64,000 nucleotides of DNA from Cucumis sativus. Lineage: Eukaryota; Streptophyta; Magnoliopsida; Cucurbitales; Cucurbitaceae. Under the pieces are notes generated by a model that ran no database searches, was not told the origin of the DNA, and saw only the letters and a list, made by a program, of their open reading frames with translations. The first letter of the stretch is position 1. Every line of letters begins with the position of its first letter. The stretch covers positions 26,182,272 through 26,246,271 of the forward strand of contig NC_026659.2 of assembly GCF_000004075.3 (NCBI RefSeq), given 5' to 3'. The position numbers were made by a program, and so were the translations under genes. Below are positions 47,701 through 59,879 of this stretch, piece after piece.

Positions 47701-50078
47701 ATTATCTGGTTGTCAAATCTGCGGCATATGTTCTCTGAGCTTATTCATAATTTTTCTTGCGACTATGTTTACAAGAAAGAGAAATTTTGTTCTTTTTTTT
47801 GGAGTAAAAGAAACATTGCATTGAAAAATGTAATCAGGAGAGAACTCCAAACAACAAAAGAAAGAAATTTTTTATTGCGATGTCATTATTTCTGCTTTCA
47901 CTTGGGCTCTATTTTAAATATGTGTGACGGATTCAATTATAAAAATCATATTGTTGTTCGTTTGATGTAGATCTTCTACAAGAATCCCTAAAAACTTTTT
48001 ATGCTTGCAACAAGTTATTGTAGAAATCATATCTTTCATTTTCTCTCAATGGAAGTTATTGTTTTCATTAAAAGGAAGGTAAAAAAGGTGAAGAAAAAAA
48101 TAACGATATCTTCTCTTCTCTTTTCAGTAACTGTTTGGAAAATGTCTCTTACAGGCACTTGATAGATGTGAATATTGGCGATTATCAGATGAGAAAGGAA
48201 AGCCTCCCGGAGTTGTTGGATGGTGGCCCTCTCGTGCTGTTACCTTTATAGAGAATCATGACACTGGATCTACTCAGGTTTAAACATCTTTCCGTAGGAA
48301 CTAGTTTATTGCTTTAAAGCTGAAATCCACTGGATGAACCATTCATTAGAGATACACTCTGATGTTTTAGTTTTGTGGATTGATAACCTAGTTCTACAAC
48401 TTTACCCTTGGAATGGTTAATATTATACGAAATATCATTTTGATCTCTTGGTATTTTGGATCTTATTCCATTTTTTTCAGTAAATCTTCAAATTAGTTTT
48501 GTTGTTTGAAGTTAATATTATGGAAATTGGTTAAATTACAATATTAACTCCTATGCAAAATAAAAGACACCATATGGATACATTTCTAGAATATATGGAG
48601 ATAAAAAGACTAAATTTTTTGAAAAGTTAACCATGCATGAATGGTATGAACCATTTTTACAATCTATTGAAAAAAAGAGGGTGAAATTTAGATGTCTGAA
48701 ACAACAAGAGCTAAAATGGAATGGGACTCAAAAGTAACCAAAATGTTATTTTTAACCTATTAGTAAACTGATAATCATATTAATTCCTGTGATTTGCTGT
48801 ACATTTCTTTTTGGCATTTAGAACCTACAATTTTCAGTAAACGTGAATTTACATTTCTAATTTCTTTATACCATATAGTATCAACCTTTTTTGTTATTCT
48901 ATGATGCTGTTTTCTCATCTTGTAGGGTCATTGGAGATTTCCTGGAGGGAAGGAAATGCAAGGATATGCTTACCTCCTGACTCATCCTGGGACGCCATCA
49001 GTATTCTATGACCACATTTTCTCTCACTACAAATCTGAAATTGCAGCACTTATTTCTCTCAGAAAACGAAATAAAGTCAACTGCCGGAGTGTAGTAAGTA
49101 TAAGTGAACTTCTCTAAAAAATTAAAAAGAAAAATTGAAGAAATTGACTACTTGAACTTTATTTTCCTAACCTTTCGCCTTCTTTGGGATGTTTTTTTTT
49201 TCTTTTTCACATTTATTGGATAAATAATAGTAATAGTAATAGTAATAGTAAAGGAAAGGACCTGAAAACAGAATATATTCTTTTTCCTTTTTCTGTATGA
49301 AGAAACTCATTACTTCATGGAAAGAAACGGAAAAAAGTGATGTAATTACAAAAGAATTTCCATTGTAAAGAACACCATGAAGCTGTATTCTGTACAAAAA
49401 TACATAGAGTTGAAGGCTGAAGATTTATCCTTAAAGTTTCGAACATTCCTTTCCTTCCATATATGCCACGAAAGGGGCCATGATCGCACAGCTCCATAAA
49501 ATACATTTCAGATTGGACAATCATTATATATCAATCTATGGAGTTGAAAATATAAATATACTAGTATAGACTCCCGATTCTTATGCGTCATGGTCAATTG
49601 ACTGGTATATCATGAAGGCCAGTTTCTAGGCCTTTGCCATCTGATAAATGGAAGCTATAAAGTATGACGTCCATGTATAGACTGGAATTACAAGCCCATT
49701 GGTATTAACAGTGTTAGTTGCTGTTGCCAAGTGAATTTTGGAAAATGTACTGGCAGTTGCTTTGACTCTACTTCTCTCTTTTCACTTTTTAGACCATTGT
49801 AGTTCCGTAGTAAACATTCATTGGTCGCTATACCACAAAATTCCTATTGTCATATGCTATTGTAGATCGACAACAAATATAACTATGTTTTTATTACTTT
49901 GTAATGTATTTTTCAGGTTAAAATTGTGAAGGCAGAAAGGGATGTCTACGCAGCCATCATCGATGAAACAGTTGCAGTAAAGATTGGACCAGGCAATTTT
50001 GAACCGCCTAGCGGATCTAATGGATGGTCATTGGTTATTGAGGGAAAAGACTACAAGGTTTGGGAAGTGTCCAAGTAA
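41708..50078 (+). CDS. AMY3: Plastid alpha-amylase AMY3 (GH13, tandem CBM45)
   Basis: Thirteen exons join in frame: 41708-41971, 42159-42289, 42424-42478, 42559-42678, 42809-42929, 43979-44331, 45283-45941, 46212-46401, 46947-47053, 47436-47685, 48155-48277, 48926-49093 and 49917-50078, giving 900 aa (887 in Arabidopsis as I recall). It hydrolyses internal alpha-1,4 bonds of starch in the chloroplast. The N-terminus is Ser/Arg/His-rich with few acids, as a transit peptide. Two starch-binding CBM45-type repeats carry KWILHWG and DVIVHWG, each followed by a downstream Trp. A Lys-rich linker leads to the GH13 barrel, with nucleophile Asp678 (GWRLDFVRG), acid/base Glu703 (AVGEYWD) and Asp786 (FIENHDTGS). 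Cys511 and Cys599 match the redox disulfide pair of Arabidopsis AMY3 with the same 88-residue spacing, so thioredoxin control is expected. The ATG at 41708 is the first in the open frame; an earlier non-ATG extension is not needed. Confidence 0.95.
43215..43436 (+). other. Unexplained open frame inside AMY3 intron 5
   Basis: Within the 1,049-base intron (42930-43978), a 73-codon frame reads [20 protein letters not shown], then a helix-like stretch with [19 protein letters not shown]. The composition is protein-like rather than AT noise, and the nucleotides are GC-richer than the rest of the intron. It may be a captured gene or retroelement fragment. I cannot name a family. Confidence 0.25.
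44676..44775 (+). mobile_element. tRNA-derived SINE-like remnant in AMY3 intron 6
   Basis: ATAGCCTAACTCATTTGGTT then AAGAC resembles a Pol III A box region, and GGTTTGAATCTTCC resembles a B box 30-40 bases later. A short unique part ends TTGGAC followed by eight As. This matches the head, body and A-tail layout of plant tRNA-derived SINEs. It is diverged and the ends are approximate. Confidence 0.45.
49224..49253. repeat. (TAATAG)n microsatellite in AMY3 intron 12
   Basis: About five units of the hexamer lie in the 823-base last intron. Confidence 0.85.
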
Positions 50079-51560
50079 AATTCAGGTGAATGACAAAATT
50101 TAGAAAATAGCTAACTTCTATGAGACTTAGTGCATGTTGGATGAAACTCATGTAAACTGTAACAGAAGACTGAAGATAATGCTGCTATTGGACTGTGGAT
50201 AGGATATTTATACTGTTCTATATGTATCATACATATTCATTGGCTATAAGAGAAGCATTCATTGAGGATGCTGTTACTGTTATTGTAAAGTTCACCAATT
50301 GGTGGCTATGTATAAACTTATCAGCAGGTTAATAATATACAACAAGGAAATGTGCGGGTGATTGTATTATACTCACCCTTTTCCGCTTCAGCCTACTTTC
50401 TTGTTCCTTTTACTATAGTTTTTAAAAAGACCCATATTTTTCAAGCAAGGGAGGAGAGGTGTTTCCCATCCTCCTCGAGTTGGCCTCTAAACTTTTGTAA
50501 TAATCACATATCTCTATGATTAAAAGTTGTTTCAGTCACCACTGAATTAATCTTACTTTAACAATTTTATCTTTTAAGTTTGTGTTAAATAGATACTTGA
50601 ATTTTGATAAGTTTATAATTGATATTAAATTTAGAAGTATAATAAGTCCATAAGTTTATAATTGATATTAAATTTAGAAGTATAATAAGTCCATAAGATT
50701 TTGAATTTTGATTTTATAATTGATATTAAATTTAGAAGTATAATAAGTCCATAAGTTTATACTTGATATTAAATTTAGAAGTATAATAAGTCCATAAGAT
50801 TTTGCAGTCTTTCCAATATTTAGCATTCTAAAATTTTTATGAATCAATTGAATATAATTACATAAATTTCAATTTTACGTATAACAGATTTAAGAGCATT
50901 TTTAAAAATAGTAGATTTTACAAAATATTTATTAGCATGGATAGTCAGTGATAAAGATTATAATTTTATTATAGCTTGTAGGTTTATTGATTTTTTCTAA
51001 AATATATCTTAGACACACAATAATAAAAGTTGAGGAAATTTATTAAATATTTTGAAACTTATGAGATACAAATATGACTTTAAAAAAAACCTAACACTCA
51101 TAAATAGTAAAGTCACGATGGAAGTATAAATTTATTGATAAAAGAAAAAGTCATACACTTGTATGTATGTAGATGTGACATTATATCAACTCGTAGATAA
51201 AAATTATAACATTAAACTTTTGTGTATAATAAGAGAAATTACATTAAATGATAAAAGAATACTTTTAGAAAAAATAGCTTATAACACTTTTTTTTCCTAT
51301 TTGCAAATTTTGTAAGTATATTATTTTTTAAAACTTTTATACTATATATATAATAAATTCTTGAAATATTAAAAGTATAAGCATTTCTAAAATAGCAAAT
51401 TTGTAATCCTTACGGATTATCTAATAAGTTTATGACTTAAAAAAATGTGATATAAGTAAATATGGAAAGCTATTGAGTATATTTGACATTTAAAATATTT
51501 TAAAAGCTATTATAAAGTAAATTCGATTTGTTGAATGTCTGTTTTGTAAGCAACGGAAAT
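50079..51560. other. Intergenic region between AMY3 and the pectate lyase gene
   Basis: The first 300 bases are probably AMY3 3' UTR. From 50,560 the sequence is very AT-rich, starts with a 43-bp repeat array, and contains no recognisable gene. Confidence 0.55.
50609..50798. repeat. Four copies of a 43-bp AT-rich repeat
   Basis: Units containing TTGATATTAAATTTAGAAGT and ending AATAAGTCCATAAG start near 50612, 50655, 50713 and 50756. The first and second pairs each have a 43-bp period, with a 15-bp insertion (ATTTTGAATTTTGAT-like) between the pairs. The structure suggests duplication of a pair. Confidence 0.9.
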
Positions 51561-51865
51561 AAAAAGAAAATTGCCAAAAATGAGGCATAAAAAAAAATCA
51601 TTATTAGTAAATAACTGTTTTAACCGTCTAAATGACAAACGGTTCTCCCTTCTTCCCGCCATGAACAACCTTCTTCAACCTCTAATCTTCTCTGTTTTCC
51701 CTTTTAACATCTTCTTAAAACCCTCTTCTTCCCATCAAACAACAATTCATTCTCCAATCCAATCCTCAAGCGAATCCTTTGTGTTTCGCTTGAGGTTTAT
51801 ATTTTCCATTTAACCATTCTTTAGGCTGCCCCAATCCCACAAGAACATTTCATCAACCCATCAAA

Positions 51866-53409
51866 ATGCATACACTTAGCCTGCTGCTAACATTGTCCTT
51901 GCTGGCTACTACTGCATTTGCTGACATTGGAGACTTCGATGACTACTGGAAAGCACGTGCTGCCGCCGCCGAAAAAGCTGCTGCTGACGCCTATGATCCT
52001 GATCCTGAGACCGTCGCCAACTCCGTCAATGCTGAAATTGCCCAGTAAGTTTGAAATTTTTAGCAACATAATTCTAGTATAAAGAATCATTATTAAACTC
52101 AGAACTGAGTTTGACGCAGCGCATCGAGTGGAAGGAACAGTACAAGGAGGAATTTGAAGAAATATGCAGGGCCATGTCTAGCCACTAATCCCATCGATCG
52201 ATGCTGGAGATGTGACCCTAATTGGGCCCAGAACAGGAAGAAGCTAGCCGATTGTGTTCTGGGTTTTGGCCGCAAGACCACTGGTGGAAAGTTGGGTCCA
52301 TACTATGTCGTTAACGACTCGTCAGATTCGGACCTCATGAACCCAAAACCTGGGACTCTTCGTCATGCTGTGATCCAAAAGGGACCTCTGTGGATCATCT
52401 TCTCTACCAACATGGCCATTAGGCTCTCTCAGGAGCTCATCATGACTAGCGACAAGACCATTGATGCAAGAGGTGCTAATGTTCAGATTGCTTATGGTGC
52501 TGGCATTACTCTTCAGTACATAAGAAATGTCATCATCCATGGTCTTCGTATCCATCACATTGTTGTTGGTAGCGGTGGAATGATCAGAGACGCTGTCGAC
52601 CATGTGGGTTTGAGGACTATGAGCGACGGCGATGGCATTTCCATCTTCGGCTCCTCCAATGTTTGGATTGACCATGTGTCCATGTCCAATTGTCATGACG
52701 GTCTCATTGATGCTATTATGGGATCTACTGCCATCACTATATCCAATTGCCATTTCACTCACCACAATGAGGTAATAATGTTTCTTGCCTTGAAACTATT
52801 TGACTGATGGTTTTATATAATTGAAGTTAAAAGCTAAGTTACATACAGGTGATGTTGTTTGGAGCGAGTGACGGATACTCACAAGATCAGATAATGCAAA
52901 TTACAGTAGCATTCAACCACTTTGGTCAAGGATTGGTGCAGCGAATGCCAAGATGTCGATGGGGCTTCTTCCATGTTGTCAACAATGATTACACTCATTG
53001 GCTTATGTATGCCATCGGTGGAAGCCAGCATCCCACCATTGTCAGCCAGGGCAATCGTTTCATTGCTCCTCCAAATGTATATGCTAAAGAGGTATTCAAA
53101 TATTTAACAAACAGCTCAAGCAATTCATTTGTTATTAGTAAATTTTATCAAGAAACTAATAGTGGGTGTGCACTTAAAACATAGGTGACAAAGAGAGAGT
53201 ACTCACCAGAGCAAGTTTGGAAAAGCTGGACATGGAGATCAGAGGGAGACTTGATGATGAATGGAGCATTCTTTGTTACCTCAGGTGATCAAAGCAAAAG
53301 AAGACCCTTCTCAAGGATGGATATGATCTCCTATAAACCAGGGACATACGTTAAAAGAATGACACGTTTTGCAGGCTCACTCGCCTGCTTCGTTGGTCGC
53401 CCTTGCTAA
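51866..53409 (+). CDS. Secreted pectate lyase, polysaccharide lyase family 1
   Basis: Four exons join in frame: 51866-52044, 52120-52771, 52849-53091 and 53185-53409, giving 432 aa. The enzyme cleaves de-esterified homogalacturonan by calcium-dependent beta-elimination in the cell wall. Residues 1-19 form a signal peptide ([19 protein letters not shown]). The family entry motif [19 protein letters not shown] follows at 74-92. The parallel beta-helix core has [17 protein letters not shown], calcium-site and structural motifs around [16 protein letters not shown] at 242-245, and the catalytic RMPRCR at 309-314 in [15 protein letters not shown]. The tail ends FVGRPC. Length fits the plant family (about 400-450). 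Leader-like sequence runs from about 51,640. No named paralogue can be chosen with confidence, since pectate lyases are a large family. Confidence 0.94.
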
Positions 53410-55100
53410 ATTTCAACTACCAATTTTCTACCACACACCGCGATCGACAAAACAGATTCATGATATACTAATTCTTGGGGTCACTGCTCAACTAACGAAT
53501 TTAGATTTTCCTTTTTTGGTTGTGTCAACTGCATTGGGTGAAGCCATAAACAAACACATTAACACATTCTTTATACTATTTGGCTTTCAAGAGCTCTCAT
53601 ATAACTGAACTTGTTTTATGATGAGCTCTTTTCTATTTCCATATTTACATCCTTCTTGTCACCATAACAATAATCATTAATAACATTTATGATTGCTGGA
53701 TTTCAAAACGGTGAAGAAAGTTATACTCATGGGGGAAAATGAAATGAACTGTTTCGGAAGAACTTACCAAATGTTAAGTTAGATAAACGTAAATGTAAAT
53801 AACATATAAAGCAAGAAAAGAAAGGTAACTTAGTGATTCTAAAACGCACTTAATTCGATTTGGAAATTTATCTAGAGGACTCCCCAACTTTTGTTCAAAA
53901 TCATTGAGAATCTCACCAACATAACTAAGTTTACACCATAGATTATTTGAGTGGAGTAATCCAACTTCTCAAAGAATAATAACAAAGAAGAATACTGTAA
54001 TTGAACATTAGTGCACATCAATCACTTCTTCCACATGCATATATACTAATTATATAGTCTTCAAATCTGAGAAGGGCTCTTGGTTGGTCTTCACTGTTGT
54101 TCTAGTTCTAGGTTTCTATCACACTTTCTAGTTCATTTTCTGGTTCTTGTACTGATCTACACTTAGTTATAATTAGTTTGCTGTTTGAAAACCTTATATT
54201 GAAAAAATCATGTGATATTTTGATATAAATTTTTAAGAATCTATAAAATAATCCATGTTAACTTGAGGACACCTCCACAAACCATGAAATTAATGAGTCA
54301 TAGGACCAATTATTGAGATTCATTTTAAAATACCTGGATTAAATAAAATAAAAAAAAATTAGAGCTTTTAACTTTTGGGTCAAAATAAAATCTCTCTTGA
54401 AATTTTGTTGGTCACAAAATTGTTTAAAATAAATATATGAATTTTTGTTTTTCTTTTTCAAAATTGAAATACATCTCTGTAGAAATTTTAAAATTCTTTA
54501 GAGTACAGTATATAAACTTATATAAATATCTCACAAACAGACTTTTATTGATGTCTATCAAAGTTACTTTTACTACTCATGCAAATAGTTTTATACATTT
54601 TCTATTCACAAATATATATTTTTTTAATCGTAATTTGTATATTTGGTCAATAGTACAAGACTGAATTATTAGTTAATTTCAAAAATATAAAAATTGAAAT
54701 TGAAAAACTATTTAAAATTTTTTAATTATAAAAAAATTTGATAGTGAAATGTATATTTATAGATTTATTTTTAGAAACTAAAAATGAAAAAAAAAATGTT
54801 TTGAAAAAGGTAATTATAATTGATAGCAATTTTGAAAATAATAATTAAATATATGATAATATTTTCAAAAGTGATAGATTGTTTATTGTTTATGATCAAT
54901 ATTTCCTAACATGTTTATTTGTAATAGATTTTGACATACTGTATTAATATGATTATTCATAATAAATTTGGATAAATTTTACTATATTTATAAATTTTTT
55001 AAAATGATTATTCATCGTACATTTGGATAAATTTTAGTGTATTTATAAATTTTTTAAAAGGTTTGTATATACTAAATTATTTTAAATATAATCGATTATT
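53410..55100. other. AT-rich intergenic region after the pectate lyase gene
   Basis: Probable short 3' UTR, then AT-rich sequence. From about 54,340 A/T content is extreme, with a partial direct repeat (ATTTGGATAAATTTTA near 54,968 and 55,021). No gene is recognised. Confidence 0.55.
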
Positions 55101-55230
55101 TTTTGAAATTTTGGATGGGCTTCCATAGTGTAACTATAAGCCCATATGATGGAGGGTCGAGAGGGAAGGAGGGAACTGGACGGACGTAACGCTGGAAAGA
55201 GAGATGCTGACCATTTCAACGCTGGAATAC

Positions 55231-55270
55231 CACGTGGCAGCTGAAGGAGATGCGTTCACACACGTGGCAG
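55231..55270 (+). promoter_or_regulatory. Paired G-box / ABRE CACGTGGCAG, exactly 30 bp apart
   Basis: CACGTGGCAG occurs at 55231-55240 and 55261-55270, the same strand and 30 bases apart (about three helical turns). They lie just upstream of the probable leader of the CBS-domain gene. G-box and ABRE cores bind bZIP and bHLH factors. Confidence 0.55.
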
Positions 55271-55371
55271 GAAATGGAATAATAGCGATAATTCCTGCAG
55301 AACAGTTCAAAGAAGAGAGAGCCAACATTTTTTTTGTTAAACTTTCTCATCTTAATTCCTCAATTCATTTG

Positions 55372-56067
55372 ATGATCCAACACGAAGAGCTTACAGAACA
55401 GCACGGAAAGCATATCTCCTGAGGTTGGTAGTTATAACCTTGTTTTCTAAACGTTTCAATCACAATATCATATTGAGTTTTTTACTCAACTTTGACAACC
55501 AACAACTGTAGCTATCTCCTATAAATTGTTTGGAGGGAGAAGAATAGGAGAATCTTTAGAGAAGCCATGGCAGGCAGGTCATTGGAAAGTTGAGATTGGG
55601 TTAGATTTTTTTTTTTTTTCTTTTTAATCAAACAAACCTCTCACCTCACGCACATGTGTAGAGCTACGCTGATTTTGGCCAGTGGGTTAGATTTAACTTG
55701 TCTTTTGTTGGTGTGCTTGTTTTTGTATGGTCTTGATATGTTTTAGATATTATTTAAAATTTTCCTTTTCCATTCACCCATCAGCTTGATGATTTAAGAG
55801 GGTATCACAGCTGTCGAAGGCAGCATGTCGTAAATGTCTTGTTCAAATCCTGCATCGTTGTTTCTTTCCCATATTGATTTCCACTCTTTTGGACCTTTCT
55901 TCCTAATTCAAAGCACACTGTGAGGAGGGTTAGAAATTATATTAAATTCGTCTTTAAAGTTTACTTTTGAAACATGAAATGATCCTAGTGACATCCTCTT
56001 GACTTAATGGATGAACCTTTTTTGGAAAGAAGGTACGACTGAATAATTCATTTTACTAGGATCTCAG
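55372..56067 (+). other. Leader exon with 16-codon uORF and leader intron of the CBS-domain gene
   Basis: A donor CTGAG|GTTGGT at 55424 and an acceptor GATCTCAG ending at 56067 define a probable 644-base leader intron, placing the start codon 10 bases into exon 2. A uORF (MIQHEELTEQHGKHIS) at 55372-55422 ends one base before the donor. A pyrimidine tract is visible at 55,605-55,625. No protein-like continuation joins the main frame. Confidence 0.45.
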
Positions 56068-56077
56068 TTTACACCCT

Positions 56078-58081
56078 ATGGAGCAAGGGAAGGAGGTTAA
56101 GTATTCTGCATTGTCAAACTGCGAATCTTATTTCGAGCGCATCCAATCTACGAAGAAACTTCCGAAATACCTACAGGAGACACTGAATGATGCATTTTCT
56201 AGAATCCCAGTTTCATCATTTCCTGGAGTCCCAGGAGGCAGAGGTAATAATGAGTATCAACAACTTCAATTTTAGAACTTCATTCATATGAATATGCGTA
56301 AAAAATTATTGGAAGGGTTGAAGAAATAAAAAACAACACTTTTCTGCAGTTATTGAGATTCCAGCAGACACAACTATTGCTAATGCTGTAAAGATTCTAT
56401 CTGAGTGCAACATTTTATCAGCTCCTGTAGTAAATCCAAATGCAAAAGCAAATATGAATTGGAGAGAAAGATACATTGGAATTGTAGATTATTCGGCCAT
56501 TATCTTGTGGGTGTTGGAGAGTGCAGAACTTGCTGCAGCTGCTTTATCTGCTGGTTCAGCTACTGCTGTTGGAGTTGGTGCAGGAGCAGTTGGTGCTCTT
56601 GGAGCATTGGCATTAGGGGCGACAGGTCCAATTGCAGTTGCAGGGATAGCTGCAGCAGCGGTTGGAGCTGCTGTGGCTGGTGGAGTTGCTGTTGACAAAG
56701 GAATCGGTAAAGATGCTCCAACAGCTGCTGATAATTTAGGAGAAGATTTTTACAAAGTCCTACTGCAAGAAGAACCATTCAAATCAACAACAGTAGGCTC
56801 TTAAACTATGCCAGTAGGGTAAATTTTATTGCTCAAATTATGTAGTCATTTAGTTGGTATCATGTACTTATGTGTAGTCATTGTTCTCTATGGTGCAATC
56901 ATGTTTCAAGACAAAAATGTTAAAGAGTCCTTGAGAATAGGGTATTTGCAACAATTTTGAAAAGTCTAAACACTTAAACACTTTGATGTTTCAGGTTGAG
57001 ATGATATTGAAATCCTACCGCTGGGCTCCGTTTCTTCCAGTGACCCTAGATAATTCCATGCTATGTGTCTTACTACTACTTTCAAAATATAGATTGAGGA
57101 ATGTACCTGTCATTGAATCAGGGAAACCTGAGATCAAGAATTACATAACTCAATCTGCAGTAGTTCAGGGTCTTGAAAGGTGTAAAGGAAGGGACTGGTT
57201 TGACTGTATAGCTGCAAGACCTATTTCTGATTTGGGACTTCCCTTTGTGTCTTGTAAGGAGGCAGGTATTTATAATTGCTGATTTTCGTTTGTAACATTT
57301 TCCAACTTTAATGGCTATTTCTCCTTTTGGTCAGGTCATTAGCATCCAAAGCAACGAGTTGATATTGGAAGCTTTCAAACAAATGAGAGAGAATCATATT
57401 GGTGGCCTTCCAGTTGTTGAGGGGCCAAAGAAAAGGATTGTGGGAAATATAAGTATAAGAGACATAAGATATTTATTGCTTAAACCTGAGCTTTTCTCCA
57501 ATTTCAGGTAGGATATAAGGGAGGACTTTGAATTTCCTTTAATTCACAAACTTGAGACCTTCTACTATAGAATGCTCTATTAATCTGCGAACTGCGAATA
57601 CCAATAAATGTGGATAGAAGAAACATATCTGAACAGGATATCATTAGTAATTACGTTTGAAACTAATGTCACAGAGAGGTAATGAACTGGCTATATGGCT
57701 CATATGGGCTAATTTCTTCTTCCTTCTCTGTATTAATAAATGTGTTCAAGCTCTAAGAGCCTATTTTTGATAATTAATCCTCAATGTTTTTTTGATTTCA
57801 GGAAGCTTACCGTTATGGATTTCATCAAAACAGTTGTCACGTTGACTCAAGATGTTGGGAAACTTGCCCCACCAATTACCTGCAGACTTGATTCAACTCT
57901 TGGCTTTGTTATCCATAGTCTTGCTTCCAAGTCAGTCCACAGGATCTATGTCGTAGCTGGTGATGAAGAAGTTGTCGGGGTCATCACTCTAAGGGATGTG
58001 ATCTCGTGCTTCATTTTTGAACCACCCAACTACATAATCAACCACTTTGGATTTTCTGCCGAAGAAATGTTGAACCAGTGA
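56078..58081 (+). CDS. Four-CBS-domain SNF4-like protein of the At1g69800 type (SnRK1 gamma-like)
   Basis: Five exons join in frame: 56078-56243, 56350-56792, 56995-57261, 57335-57507 and 57802-58081, giving 442 aa. CBS repeats form Bateman modules that bind adenosyl ligands. The architecture resembles SnRK1 gamma subunits such as KING1 (RWAPFLPV, LLLLSKYRLRNVPV, QMRENHIGGLPV, GNISIRDIRYLL, VHRIYVV, VGVITLRDVIS), and the closest match from memory is At1g69800. Unlike KING1, CBS1 is split by a glycine/alanine-rich hydrophobic stretch at about residues 116-169 that lacks charged residues. The third intron (57262-57334) needs a GC donor. Start: the ATG follows the leader acceptor and gives the family N-terminus (EVKYSALSNCESYFERIQS). 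Whether it joins an SnRK1 complex is not shown by sequence. Confidence 0.87.
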
Positions 58082-59870
58082 CGTTTACAAGTTTTTTTTA
58101 ACAATTGACATATATGGAAGATAAGATGTAAAACTAGTTGCGAATTCTGGTTTGGCATCAAAAGTATACTAAATAACTTTGCTTATGTACCATACTGATC
58201 TTAAACTAATGTCAGATCATAGCTTTCTCAATACTTAACATCGTTTCTCTTACCTTTCATCATCTTCCCACCTTCCGAGCTATGCAAATTTATTGGATAA
58301 TATAACAAATGGAAGTGGGCACTTCTGGTTTAATTCTGAAGTTTTTAAAAGCCTTTTCTTAAACCAAGCTACGAGCAGTAAACAAGTGTTTATAGTATTC
58401 ACTATCCGAATTCAGTTTGCTTCTCTTTCTCTCTGCATTCAATACACCCCATAAAAATTTGAAGTATTTGTACGTTCAAGATTTCATATCTAAATTCTTC
58501 TTCCAACAACTCTAACATGTTTATTTCATAATTCAATACAGCATTCTAAACACATCTATAAACTTAATTCAGCATACTAAAAAACACATCTATAAAAACT
58601 TGCTCCACCCATGTCTATATCATATAGCAACCCTTCTAATAACGCTCTACACATAATGTCTATCAAGTCGTTATAATTATGGTCAAGATTTGGCTGCAGG
58701 TTGTATTTTCTAGGACATCATCTTGGAAACCTGCCAACCTTTGTCAGCCCAACCACAATGATCTGCAAGTTCAACCATCCTTAGTTCTTCTCCAAGCAAA
58801 TCATTCTATGAGGGCATTTTGTGGAAGTTTCAAATACACATCCGTGAGGCCGTTGCTCCCCAGTTCACTGGGAATCCCTTTTCCTTTTTTTTCTCAACCA
58901 AGCGGGAAAGCAGCATTTGATCTTTTGAAACTGAGTTGAACTATTAGAATGAAGGGAGGCTAAGCGCTAGAAGGAAGGGAATGTTTCGGTGTTAAATCCA
59001 TTTGCCGCCATGCATCCAAAGATGATCTAATATCGTCAAGGTTACACATAATTCCACTTGATTGTCAGAGAATAATTATAATTATTTGACGACTACAAAG
59101 AAAAATAAAGAAGTTAATCTCCAAATGAATATTCTAATAGTATGTGTTTCATTTAATTAAAAAATACCAATATTGGTTAGGCATTAGAGTGTGGTGAATG
59201 CACATCATGCCAATTTGAGAAACTTTTTAATATGGGTGGACATAATAAATAAGATGAAGACCAAAAGAAGTAGGATAGAAACCAAGCCTACCAAACCTAT
59301 AAAAGAATCCGAGCAAGATTCACCCGCCATCACAAGAGCACATCAATTTAATTGAGTGGTCCTATGGTTGATTTATTCCCACATCTAGATAGGGATTTAT
59401 GTAAATGAGATCTAAATATGAAAATGTTCACATAACTTATCAAGGAATAGATTTTAGATAAGTTTGAATGAAAAGGAATATTCTAGAAAAGCGACAATTG
59501 CGTCAAAAGTACGGTGACCAATCAATTATTTTCTTTCTTTCCTTTTTTCCTAAAATTAGAACCACATATGACAAAATATAAATAATGGAGGAGGGTTATA
59601 TTATTGCAAATCACAATATCTTTGAAAATATGTATCCACATTCTATCTGTAAAATATACCTTTTGTTATATCTAAAAATATCTCAATAAATAATGATTTT
59701 TTAATAAAAATTATTTTGACAAACTATTTACATATTTCATTCTATTTTTAACCATTTTATAATATTTATTACACCAAAAGATAATATTTAATAATAAATT
59801 TGGTCAAATATTTTATTTTTGACAATTTTTTAATAAAAAGAATGTATTTTTTGCTAAACAAAAAATAGTT
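58082..59870. other. Intergenic region after the CBS-domain gene
   Basis: Probable 3' UTR to about 58,250, then moderately complex sequence. An 86-codon plus frame at 58,679-58,939 has no family resemblance. Around 59,600-59,870 it is A/T-rich without features. Confidence 0.5.
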
Positions 59871-59879
59871 AAGAATCCA

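Noticed and set aside
56489-56778. Minus-strand Ala/Pro- or Gln/Leu-rich frames opposite the CBS gene
   Set aside because: They are shadows of the repeated GCT/GCA codons of the glycine/alanine-rich insertion.
12470-58081. ABA importer, stress amylase and SNF4-like gene as a functional energy/ABA cluster
   Set aside because: The genes are separated by unrelated ones and differ in family and location. Shared G-boxes are common motifs, so no system can be claimed.
58679-58939. 86-codon frame after the CBS gene
   Set aside because: Neither strand gives recognisable protein, and there are no splice or promoter signals.
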